Shown here one piece after another: positions 43,858 through 52,384 of a DNA stretch of 64,000 bases. Position numbers and translations under genes: made by a program. This DNA comes from Alphaproteobacteria bacterium. GTDB lineage: Bacteria > Pseudomonadota > Alphaproteobacteria > Micropepsales > Micropepsaceae. The notes beneath the pieces are model-generated. The model made no database searches. It was given only the letters and a program-made list of their open reading frames with translations, and was not told the origin of the DNA. The stretch lies in the NCBI GenBank assembly GCA_024236055.1, contig JACKLF010000006.1, positions 62,001-126,000 on the forward strand, read 5' to 3'. Position 1 is the stretch's first letter. Each line of letters opens with the position of its first letter.

Positions 43858-44586
43858 CTATTTTGCGCGGGTTTTCGCGCCTTTACGGACGCCTTTCCAT
43901 GCAAAGGCGCCGCCGGACATGCCGGCATTGTTGTCAACAATAGTCACATTACGGGGCAAGGCAAATTCGATCCGCGAGGAATTGCCGCCGCCCAGATACA
44001 GATGGTCGTAATTGAACACCGTCTCCAGAATACCGATCAGCTTTTTCACCCGCTTGTTCCAGCGGGCCTTGCCGATCTTCCTGCGCGTATGGTCGCCGAT
44101 ATAGACGTCGAAATCGTCCTTTTTGCGGACGGTCAGATGCGCAAGATCCATGTGCGGCAACAGCTCGCCATCGCGAAACCAGGCGGTGCCAAATCCGGTG
44201 CCCAGGGTGCAGACCAGCTCCAGCCCTTCACCGCGGATCGCCGCAAGCCCCTGCACATCGGCATCGTTGAGCAGGACGACCGGCTTCTTCAGCCGCCGCT
44301 GCATCGCGCTTTCCAGGGCAAAGCCATGCCACTGCTTGGTGCCCAGATGCGGCGCGGTGATCACCTTGCCCCGCTTGACCACGCCGGGAAAGCCGATGGT
44401 GACATGATCGTACACGCCCAACGGCGCGACCAGCTTTGCCAGCAGCGCGACCAGGCGCGCCGGCGGGCAGTTGGCGGGCGTCTTGATGCGGACCCGGTCC
44501 ACAAGGAAGCGGCCATCGGGCGCCACGATGGCCGCTTTCAGGCCGGTGCCGCCGACATCGATCGCCAGGATGCGCTTAACCGGCAT
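43858..44586 (-). CDS. ROK family glucokinase, polyphosphate-glucokinase-like
   Basis: The 242-aa protein has phosphate loop 1 LAIDVGGTGLKAAIVAPDG, then GFPGVVKRGKVITAPHLG, VVLLNDADVQGLA (catalytic Asp) and VCTLGTGFGTAWFRDGEL. The order and spacing match polyphosphate/ATP glucokinases rather than Glk. It should turn glucose into glucose-6-phosphate. It overlaps the upstream GH15 gene by 11 bases and follows zwf-pgl, so it would feed trehalose-derived glucose into the pentose phosphate route. AAGGAAA precedes ATG 44586. Confidence 0.82.
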   Translation of the reverse strand: MPVKRILAIDVGGTGLKAAIVAPDGRFLVDRVRIKTPANCPPARLVALLAKLVAPLGVYDHVTIGFPGVVKRGKVITAPHLGTKQWHGFALESAMQRRLKKPVVLLNDADVQGLAAIRGEGLELVCTLGTGFGTAWFRDGELLPHMDLAHLTVRKKDDFDVYIGDHTRRKIGKARWNKRVKKLIGILETVFNYDHLYLGGGNSSRIEFALPRNVTIVDNNAGMSGGAFAWKGVRKGAKTRAK

Positions 44587-46495
44587 GGGATTTCCTTTTG
44601 GCTTGCCGGGACGAAGCCCTGGGCTTTGTTTTCGAAGCGCGATTTGTGACACGCCCGGCCTTCTTTGCCGACGATTTCTTTTTTGCCTTCTTCGACACCG
44701 TTTTGCCGGCGGGCCGCTTGCGCGTTTTCTGCGCCCGTTCCTGGGCATCGACCATCAGGTTCAGTGCACAGTTGATCAGCGCGACATGGGAAAAGGCCTG
44801 GGGAAAATTGCCCAGCATGCGCTTTGCCACCGGGTCGTATTCCTCGGCATAGAGGCCGACATCGTTGGACAGGCGGCGCAGCCGGTTGAACAGGCGCATG
44901 GCATCCTTGCGCCGGCCCATCAGCGTGTAATTGTCGACCAGCCAGAAGCTGCAGGCCAGGAAGGCGCCCTCGCCCGGCGGCAGGCCGTCGACGCCCGAAT
45001 GGGTTTCATAGCGCTTGACCAGCCCCTTGTGTATCAGCCGCTTTTCGATCTCGCGGACCGTCGCCTTGATGCGCCTGTCGGTGGGCGGCAGGAAACCCAC
45101 CAGCGGCAGCAGCAGCACGGCCGCATCCAGTTCGTCGGTGCCGTAATGCTGCACGAAATAGCGGCCGCTGGAATCCACGCCCTTCTTGCAGATGTCCTTG
45201 TGGATGCGCCGGGCCACGCTGCGCCAATGCCTGCGCTGATGGGCGGTGGTGCCGGGCGCGCGCGAGGCCCGGTCGAACGCCACCCAGGTCATGACCTTGG
45301 AATGGACGAAATGCTGCGACTGGCCGCGTATCTCCCAGATGCCCTCATCCGGCTCGCACCATTTGGATTCCAGGTGCTTCAGGATCACTTCGCGCAGTTC
45401 GGTGCGGCGCGGCGCCGGCGGCAACCCGCCCTTGGCCGCCTGGGCGACCACGTCGGCCAGTTCGCCGTAAATGTCGAGCTGCAGCTGGGTGACAGCGGCA
45501 TTGCCGATCCGGACCGGGCGCGAGCCTTCATAGCCGTTCAGGTGATCCAGCGTCATCTCGTCCAGCCGCCGGTCGCCCAGCACGCTGTACATGGTCTGGA
45601 GCTGCTCGGGGGCGCCCGCGATCACCCGCAGCAGCCAGTTCTGCCAGACATTGGCTTCCTCGGTGAAGCCGGCATTGAGCAGCGCCAGCAGCGTGAAGGT
45701 GGCGTCGCGCAGCCAGCAATAGCGATAGTCCCAGTTGCGGGTGCTGCCGATCTGTTCGGGCAGCGAGCAGGTCGCCGCCGCGACGATGCCGCCGGTCGGC
45801 GCATAGCTGAGCCCCTTCAGCGCCACCAGAGAAGGCATCACGATTTTGCGCCAGCGCCCGCTGACGCGGCACTGGCGCGCCCATTTGCGCCAGAAGATCG
45901 CCGTCTCGTCCTGGGCGATGAACGCATCGATCGACAAGGGCGGGGCCTTGAAGGATTCGCCGTAGGTCAGCACGAAAGGCACCGCCTCGCCCTTGCGCAC
46001 GGTGAATTTCCCCACCGTGTGCATGTCCTCGCCATGCAGGATGATCGGCGTGCGGATGGTCACCAGATTGGGGCCCGATACCGCCGTCAGGGTGCGCCGG
46101 TCGTGGCGGGTGACCCAGGGGATGGACATGCCGTAATCGAACCGGATGGCGATCTCGGTGTGCATGTCGACATGGCCTTCCAGCCCCTCGACAAGCCGCA
46201 CGATGGAGCTTTCGGGCGTGCCGGGCGGCATGAACTCGGTGAGCTTCACCTTGCCAGTCGACGTGGAAATGATGGTTTCCAGGATCAGGCTTTCGTCGAT
46301 ATAGGCGCGGCTGGCGCTGTACTTGCCCTGCGCCGCGATCAGCCAGCGGCCATTGTGTGGCGTGCCCAGCAGCGCGGCGAAACAGGCCGGGGAATCGAAG
46401 CGCGGCGCGCAGAACCAGTCGATCGATCCGTCACGGCCGATGATCGCCGCCGTGCGGCAATCCCCGATCATGGCGTAGTCCTCGATCAATGCCAT
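44576..46495 (-). CDS. GH15 family glycoside hydrolase with a lysine-rich tail
   Basis: The 639-aa protein has the GH15 N-domain (IEDYAMIGDCRTAAIIGRDG, APRFDSPACFAALLG) and barrel (STRNWDYRYCWLRDATFTLLA, GIWEIRGQ, ACSFWLVDNYTLMGR). Relatives are trehalases and glucoamylases. The last 50 or so residues are unlike the family: about 21 Lys or Arg with Ala, Ser and Pro (KKAKKKSSAKKAG), like a histone H1 tail. This could bind DNA, RNA or polyphosphate. Its ATG shares a base with the pgl stop (TGATG), so translation is coupled. Confidence 0.88.
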   Translation of the reverse strand: MALIEDYAMIGDCRTAAIIGRDGSIDWFCAPRFDSPACFAALLGTPHNGRWLIAAQGKYSASRAYIDESLILETIISTSTGKVKLTEFMPPGTPESSIVRLVEGLEGHVDMHTEIAIRFDYGMSIPWVTRHDRRTLTAVSGPNLVTIRTPIILHGEDMHTVGKFTVRKGEAVPFVLTYGESFKAPPLSIDAFIAQDETAIFWRKWARQCRVSGRWRKIVMPSLVALKGLSYAPTGGIVAAATCSLPEQIGSTRNWDYRYCWLRDATFTLLALLNAGFTEEANVWQNWLLRVIAGAPEQLQTMYSVLGDRRLDEMTLDHLNGYEGSRPVRIGNAAVTQLQLDIYGELADVVAQAAKGGLPPAPRRTELREVILKHLESKWCEPDEGIWEIRGQSQHFVHSKVMTWVAFDRASRAPGTTAHQRRHWRSVARRIHKDICKKGVDSSGRYFVQHYGTDELDAAVLLLPLVGFLPPTDRRIKATVREIEKRLIHKGLVKRYETHSGVDGLPPGEGAFLACSFWLVDNYTLMGRRKDAMRLFNRLRRLSNDVGLYAEEYDPVAKRMLGNFPQAFSHVALINCALNLMVDAQERAQKTRKRPAGKTVSKKAKKKSSAKKAGRVTNRASKTKPRASSRQAKRKSHAG

Positions 46496-47214
46496 CAGAA
46501 ACCGTAACCCTCATCGTCCTGGCCAGCCGCGGCGGCATCGACCAGCCACAGCACCTCGCCGCGCGGCTTGAGCGCCCCGGCGGGCAATGATCCACCGCGT
46601 GCCTGGGCAAGCGCGTCCCGCTTGGCCGCGCCCGACACCAGGAACAGGGTCAGGGCGCTGGATTCCAGCGCCGGATAGGTCAGGGTAATGCGCTGGTTCT
46701 CGCGGCCCTCAGGCACCACCGCCACCCAGCGGTCACGCACGCCCAGCACCGGCTGGCCCGGCAGCAGCGAGGCGGTGTGGCCATCATCGCCCAGCCCCAG
46801 AATGGTCAGGTGGAAAAGCGGCACGGCCGGCTCCAGCTCCGAAGAGCCATATTGCTGGCGCAGGATTTCCGCATAGCGATCGGCGGCGCTTTGCGGCGTA
46901 CCGTCGGTTGGAATGGGAAACACGCCGCGCGGCCCCACATGATTCAGGAGCGCCTCGCGCGCCATGCGATAGTTGGACTGGGGGTCATCGGGCGGCACGA
47001 AGCGCTCATCGCCGAAGAAAATCTCGGTGCAATCCCATTTCAGTCCGCGCCCCGCCAGCACCTCATAGGTATGCCGGGGCGTGGAGCCGCCGGCCAGCAC
47101 CAGCCGGAAAGGCGCGGGCGCCGCCGCCATGCGTCCGGCAACGATATCGGCGGCACGTTCGGCCAGCGCCTGCGCGTCCGCGACGACCTCCATCGTGCCT
47201 GCAATGTCACCCAT
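46495..47214 (-). CDS. pgl: 6-phosphogluconolactonase
   Basis: The 239-aa DevB-type protein has LVLAGGSTPRHTYEVLAG, then FFGDERFVPPDDPQSNYRMA and LTILGLGDDGHTASLLPG, the three hallmarks of the family. It hydrolyses 6-phosphogluconolactone to 6-phosphogluconate. The start at 47214 has AGGAG supplied by the last copy of a 12-bp tandem repeat (47223-47258) behind zwf. Confidence 0.93.
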   Translation of the reverse strand: MGDIAGTMEVVADAQALAERAADIVAGRMAAAPAPFRLVLAGGSTPRHTYEVLAGRGLKWDCTEIFFGDERFVPPDDPQSNYRMAREALLNHVGPRGVFPIPTDGTPQSAADRYAEILRQQYGSSELEPAVPLFHLTILGLGDDGHTASLLPGQPVLGVRDRWVAVVPEGRENQRITLTYPALESSALTLFLVSGAAKRDALAQARGGSLPAGALKPRGEVLWLVDAAAAGQDDEGYGF

Positions 47215-47222
47215 CTGACTCT

Positions 47223-47258
47223 CCTAACGAATGGCCTAACGAACGGCCTAACGAATGG
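47223..47258. repeat. 12-bp tandem repeat, three copies, at the zwf stop
   Basis: CCTAACGAATGG, CCTAACGAACGG, CCTAACGAATGG in series. On the minus strand each copy carries CGTTAG, so every unit puts a TAG stop in the zwf frame (12 bp is four codons). The last copy also supplies the AGGAG ribosome site of pgl. Confidence 0.85.
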
Positions 47259-48771
47259 CGCGCCAGCTTCGCCCGTCGCGCGCCAGAAGATCGTTGGCGG
47301 CCACCGGCCCCTCGCTTCCGGCGGCATAATTTGGGAACTGGCGCGGATTGGAATCGGCCCAACCTTCCAGTATCGGCTCGACCACGCCCCAGGCGGATTC
47401 CACCTGGTCGGCGCGCTGGAACAGCGTGGTATCGCCGGTCAGGCAGTCATAAATCAGGGTTTCATACCCCACAGACGGCGCTTGCTTGAAATAGTCCTTG
47501 TACTTGAAATCCATCGCCACGCTTTCCAGCGCCATGGCCTGGCCCGGCCGCTTGGCGTTGAAGCGCAGGCGGATGCCCTCGTCGGGCTGGATGCGCGCGA
47601 TGAGCCAGTCTGCATCCAGTTCGCCCATCGGCGTGTCGCGGAACAGCGCATGGGGGGCGCGCTTGAATCGAATGGCGATCTCGGTGGAGCGCGCTTTCAG
47701 CCGTTTGCCGGTACGCAGGTAGAAGGGCACTCCCGCCCAGCGCCAATTGTCGATCGTCAGCCGCAGCGCGACATAGGTTTCGGTGGTGGAATCGGGCGCG
47801 ACGCGGTCCTCCGCCCGGTAGGCGGGAACGTTGTCCGCCCCCACCGCGCCGGCGTCGTACTGGCCGCGCACCACATCGGCCAGGGTCAGCGGATGCACCG
47901 CCTTGAAGATTTCCGCCTTCTTGGCGCGCACATCCTCGGCATCGAAGGACACCGGCGGCTCCATCGCCGTCATCGCCACAAGCTGGAACAGGTGATTGGG
48001 CACCATGTCGCGCAGCGCCCCGGTGCCTTCATAGAATTTGCCGCGCGTGCCCACGCCGATGCTTTCGGCCACCGTGATCTGCACATGGTCGATGCGGTCG
48101 CGGTTCCAGATCGGCTCGAACAGCCCGTTGGCGAAGCGCAGCGCCATGATGTTCTGCACCGTCTCCTTGCCCAGGAAATGGTCGATGCGGAAAATCTGGT
48201 CCTCGCGCAGATATTTCAGCAGGCAGGCATTCAGCGATTTGGCCGATTCCAGGTCGTGCCCGAAGGGCTTTTCCACGATCAGGCGGCGAAAACCCTTGCA
48301 TTCCTTCATGTCGACAAGGCCGGACTCGCCCAGCTTCTGGGCGATGACCGGAAAGAAGCGGTCGGCGGTCGCCATGTAGAACAGCACATTGCCGCCCAGA
48401 TCCTTGGCCTTGTCGCATTCGGCCAGCCGCTTCTTCAGGTCGGCATAGGTTTCGTCCCTGGTGAAATCGCCCTTCAGGAAGCTCATCGCATCGGCGATGG
48501 GCGACCATAATTTGTCATCCACCTTTTTCAGCGCGCCTTCGCCGCTATTGCCCACCTGCTCTTCCAGGAACTCGTGGATCTTGCCGCGCCATTCATCGGT
48601 GGAACGGTCGTTGTGATCCACGCCGATCAGGGAAAAGCGCGGCGGCAGCAGGCCGGTACGCGACAGGTTGTAGAGCGCCGGCACGATCAGGCGGCGGGTC
48701 AGATCGCCATTGGCGCCGAAGATCACAATGGCGCAGGGCGGCGGCGGAGACTTGCGGGCGGATGAACTCAA
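47248..48771 (-). CDS. zwf: glucose-6-phosphate 1-dehydrogenase
   Basis: The 507-aa protein has the NADP loop VIFGANGDLTRRLIVPALYNL, the active site RIDHFLGKETVQNIMALRFAN, and GTGALRDMVPNHLFQL. It oxidises glucose-6-phosphate to 6-phosphogluconolactone and forms NADPH. It begins 12 bases after the gnd stop and is followed by pgl: the oxidative pentose phosphate (or Entner-Doudoroff) entry set. Confidence 0.96.
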   Translation of the reverse strand: MSSSARKSPPPPCAIVIFGANGDLTRRLIVPALYNLSRTGLLPPRFSLIGVDHNDRSTDEWRGKIHEFLEEQVGNSGEGALKKVDDKLWSPIADAMSFLKGDFTRDETYADLKKRLAECDKAKDLGGNVLFYMATADRFFPVIAQKLGESGLVDMKECKGFRRLIVEKPFGHDLESAKSLNACLLKYLREDQIFRIDHFLGKETVQNIMALRFANGLFEPIWNRDRIDHVQITVAESIGVGTRGKFYEGTGALRDMVPNHLFQLVAMTAMEPPVSFDAEDVRAKKAEIFKAVHPLTLADVVRGQYDAGAVGADNVPAYRAEDRVAPDSTTETYVALRLTIDNWRWAGVPFYLRTGKRLKARSTEIAIRFKRAPHALFRDTPMGELDADWLIARIQPDEGIRLRFNAKRPGQAMALESVAMDFKYKDYFKQAPSVGYETLIYDCLTGDTTLFQRADQVESAWGVVEPILEGWADSNPRQFPNYAAGSEGPVAANDLLARDGRSWRAIR

Positions 48772-48783
48772 TTTATCTGCTGC

Positions 48784-49755
<972 letters not shown>

Positions 49756-49948
49756 GAAACTCCCCTTCCTTTAGAATGCTGGCCACTCAAATACTGGCTT
49801 TTTTCAAATGCCGGCCCCTGGCGCATCGTGCCCGCGCCGCCCGGGCCAAGGTAGCCCTCAAAACCGCACGTCTGAATGAATTTCTGGCCTGGACAGGCGC
49901 GCCCCGGCAACGCCCTTTCAGAACGCGGCGGCGGGCCCTGCGGTTTCC

Positions 49949-50018
49949 GCAAAATCCCGCAAAAACCGGGCAAAAACAGGGGGAAAGGATTGATTTTAGT
50001 CCATGGAGCCTGTCAATA
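49949..50018 (+). promoter_or_regulatory. maeB promoter with three helically phased GCAAAA repeats
   Basis: Three direct repeats GCAAAA(A) begin at 49949, 49959 and 49970, one helical turn apart. TTGATT (49990-49995), 17 bp, TCAATA (50013-50018) gives a start of RNA near 50025, which favours translation from 50045. The repeats sit where an activator would bind. The remainder of the 289-base gap 49756-50044 holds nothing else I can name. Confidence 0.4.
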
Positions 50019-50044
50019 GCAGGCGCGTCAACGGGCCCCGGATC

Positions 50045-52315
50045 ATGGACGAGAATTTCCGCAAAAGTGCGCTGGCCTATCACCGGCTTCCGCGCCCCGG
50101 CAAATTGTCGGTGGAAGCAACCAAGCGCATGGCGAATCAGCGCGATCTGGCCCTGGCCTATTCGCCCGGCGTGGCGGCGGCCTGCGAGGAAATCGCAAGG
50201 GACCCGGCGGCGGCGCGCGAATATACCGCCCGCGGCAACCTGGTGGCGGTGATCTCCAACGGCACCGCGGTGCTGGGGCTGGGCAATATCGGCCCCCTGG
50301 CCTCCAAGCCGGTGATGGAGGGCAAGGCCGTCCTGTTCAAGAAGTTCGCCGGCATCGACGTCTTCGACCTGGAAGTCGCGGAGACCGACATCGACCGCTT
50401 CGTCGATGTGGTCGCCGCGCTGGAGCCGACCTTCGGCGGCATCAACCTGGAAGACATCAAGGCGCCCGAATGCTTCATCATCGAGAAGAAGCTGCGCGAG
50501 CGCATGCAAATTCCCGTCTTCCATGACGACCAGCATGGCACCGCCATCGTTTGCGCCGCCGCCATCCGCAACGGGCTGCTGCTGCAGGGCAAGACGCTGG
50601 AGCAGATCAAGCTGGTCACGTCCGGTGCGGGCGCCGCCGCGCTGGCCTGCGTCGATCTTCTGGTGGCGATGGGCCTGCCCACCGACAATGTCACCCTGAC
50701 CGACATCAAGGGCGTGGTGCACCAGGGCCGCGGCGACGAGATGGCGCCCAACCTGGCCCGTTATGCCCGGCGCACCGATGCGCGCACCCTGGGCGAGGTT
50801 CTTGTGGGCGCGGACGTGTTCCTGGGCCTGTCGGCGCCCAATGTGCTGAAAGCCGAATGGATGGCGCAGATGGCGCCCAATCCGCTGGTGCTGGCGCTGG
50901 CCAATCCCGACCCGGAAATCCTGCCCGAGGACGCCAAGGCGGCGCGCCCCGACGCGATCATCGCCACCGGGCGCAGCGACTATGCAAACCAGGTCAACAA
51001 TGTCCTGTGCTTTCCCTTCGTCTTTCGCGGGGCGCTGGATGTCGACGCCACCACCATCAACGAGGAAATGAAGGTCGCGGCGGTGGAAGCCATCGCCGCC
51101 CTGGCCCGCGCCGAAGCCTCGGACGTGGTCGCCCAGGCCTATGGCGGCATCGCCATGGGCTTCGGCCCCGATTACATCATTCCCAAGCCCTTCGATCCGC
51201 GCCTGATCCTGCACATCGCGCCGGCGGTGGCGCGCGCGGCGATGGAATCGGGCGTGGCGCGCAAGCCGATCGCCGATTTCGATGCCTATGCGACCGAGCT
51301 TGAGAAATTCGTCTACCGCTCCGGCCAGCTCATGCGCCCGGTGTTCGAGGTCGCGCGCCGCGCACGCCGCCGCGTCGCCTATGCCGAGGGCGAGGACCAG
51401 CGCGTGCTGCGCGCCGTCCAGACCGTGCTGGACGAAAGGCTGGCAGACCCGATCCTGATCGGCCGCACCAATGTGATCCGCGAACGCGCCAAGGCGCTGG
51501 GCCTCAGGCTGGATTTCGACAAGCAGGTGCGCATCGTCGATCCCGACAGCGATCCCCTGATCCCCGCTTTGGCCGAGCGCTATCAGCGCAAGGTGGAACG
51601 GCGCGGCGTGCCGCCCGATGCCGCCAAGCGCTGGATCCGCAGCCGCCACGGCATCACCGCCACGATGCTGCTGGAGCATGGCGAGGTCGATGCGGCCCTG
51701 TGCGGGGGCCTGGGCGACTGGAGCCGCCAGCTTGCCAACATCCTGCCGCTGCTGCCGCGCCAGGAAGGCATCTCCCGCGTCTATTCGCTCTCCAGCCTGA
51801 TCCTGCCCAACGGCGCGCTGTTCTTCTGCGACACCCATGTCAATGTCGATCCCACAGCCGAGCAGATCGCGGAAATGACCCTTCTGGCGGCCAAGACCGT
51901 CGCCCGCTTCGGCCTGCCGCCCAAGGCGGCGCTGCTGTCGCATTCCAGCTTCGGCACCGCCGATTCCGCCACCGCGCGCAAGATGCGCAAGGCGATGGCC
52001 CTGCTGCGCGAAGCCCAGCCCGATTTCGAGCTGGATGGCGAAATGCATGCCGATGCGGCGCTGAGCGAGGCGCTGCGCGGGCGACTGGTGTCGAACAGCC
52101 CGCTTTCGGGATCGGCCAACCTTCTGGTCATGCCGACCCTGGATGCGGCCAATATCGCGCTGACGCTGCTGTCGGCGGCGACCGAGGGGCTCTTGGTGGG
52201 GCCGCTGCTTCTGGGCGTGTCCAAGCCGGTGCATGTGATGGTGCCGTCGGTGACGGCGCGTGGAATCGTGAACATGACGGCACTGGCCGTAGCACAGGCC
52301 GCATCGCAGGGATAA
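50045..52315 (+). CDS. maeB: NADP-dependent malic enzyme with phosphotransacetylase-like domain
   Basis: About 756 aa. The malic enzyme half has ALAYSPGVAAACEEIA, FEDI-like GINLEDIKAPECF, PVFHDDQHGTAIV for metal, and a Rossmann LVTSGAGAAALA. From about residue 430 a phosphotransacetylase-like domain follows (VAYAEGEDQRVLRAVQTVLDE, LVMPTLDAANIALTLL), a regulatory part in MaeB proteins. It turns malate into pyruvate, CO2 and NADPH. The start at 50045 gives the family's usual N-terminus; a longer start at 50003 would fall within the promoter. Confidence 0.93.
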   Translation: MDENFRKSALAYHRLPRPGKLSVEATKRMANQRDLALAYSPGVAAACEEIARDPAAAREYTARGNLVAVISNGTAVLGLGNIGPLASKPVMEGKAVLFKKFAGIDVFDLEVAETDIDRFVDVVAALEPTFGGINLEDIKAPECFIIEKKLRERMQIPVFHDDQHGTAIVCAAAIRNGLLLQGKTLEQIKLVTSGAGAAALACVDLLVAMGLPTDNVTLTDIKGVVHQGRGDEMAPNLARYARRTDARTLGEVLVGADVFLGLSAPNVLKAEWMAQMAPNPLVLALANPDPEILPEDAKAARPDAIIATGRSDYANQVNNVLCFPFVFRGALDVDATTINEEMKVAAVEAIAALARAEASDVVAQAYGGIAMGFGPDYIIPKPFDPRLILHIAPAVARAAMESGVARKPIADFDAYATELEKFVYRSGQLMRPVFEVARRARRRVAYAEGEDQRVLRAVQTVLDERLADPILIGRTNVIRERAKALGLRLDFDKQVRIVDPDSDPLIPALAERYQRKVERRGVPPDAAKRWIRSRHGITATMLLEHGEVDAALCGGLGDWSRQLANILPLLPRQEGISRVYSLSSLILPNGALFFCDTHVNVDPTAEQIAEMTLLAAKTVARFGLPPKAALLSHSSFGTADSATARKMRKAMALLREAQPDFELDGEMHADAALSEALRGRLVSNSPLSGSANLLVMPTLDAANIALTLLSAATEGLLVGPLLLGVSKPVHVMVPSVTARGIVNMTALAVAQAASQG

Positions 52316-52325
52316 CAAGAACGGA

Positions 52326-52365
52326 CGCCAGGAACAGGGCGCCAAGAACAGGGCGCCAGAAATAG
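52326..52365. repeat. 14-bp tandem repeat between maeB and the GT41 gene
   Basis: CGCCAGGAACAGGG (52326-52339) and CGCCAAGAACAGGG (52340-52353) are followed by a partial third copy CGCCAGAAATAG. Two full units plus a fragment, right after the maeB stop. Confidence 0.7.
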
Positions 52366-52384
52366 AATGAAGGGCAGGTAGGGA

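Noticed and set aside
49989..50002. FixK/FNR-like site TTGATTTTAGTCCA before maeB
   Set aside because: The second half is TCCA rather than TCAA or GCAA, and TTGATT is better explained as a -35 hexamer.
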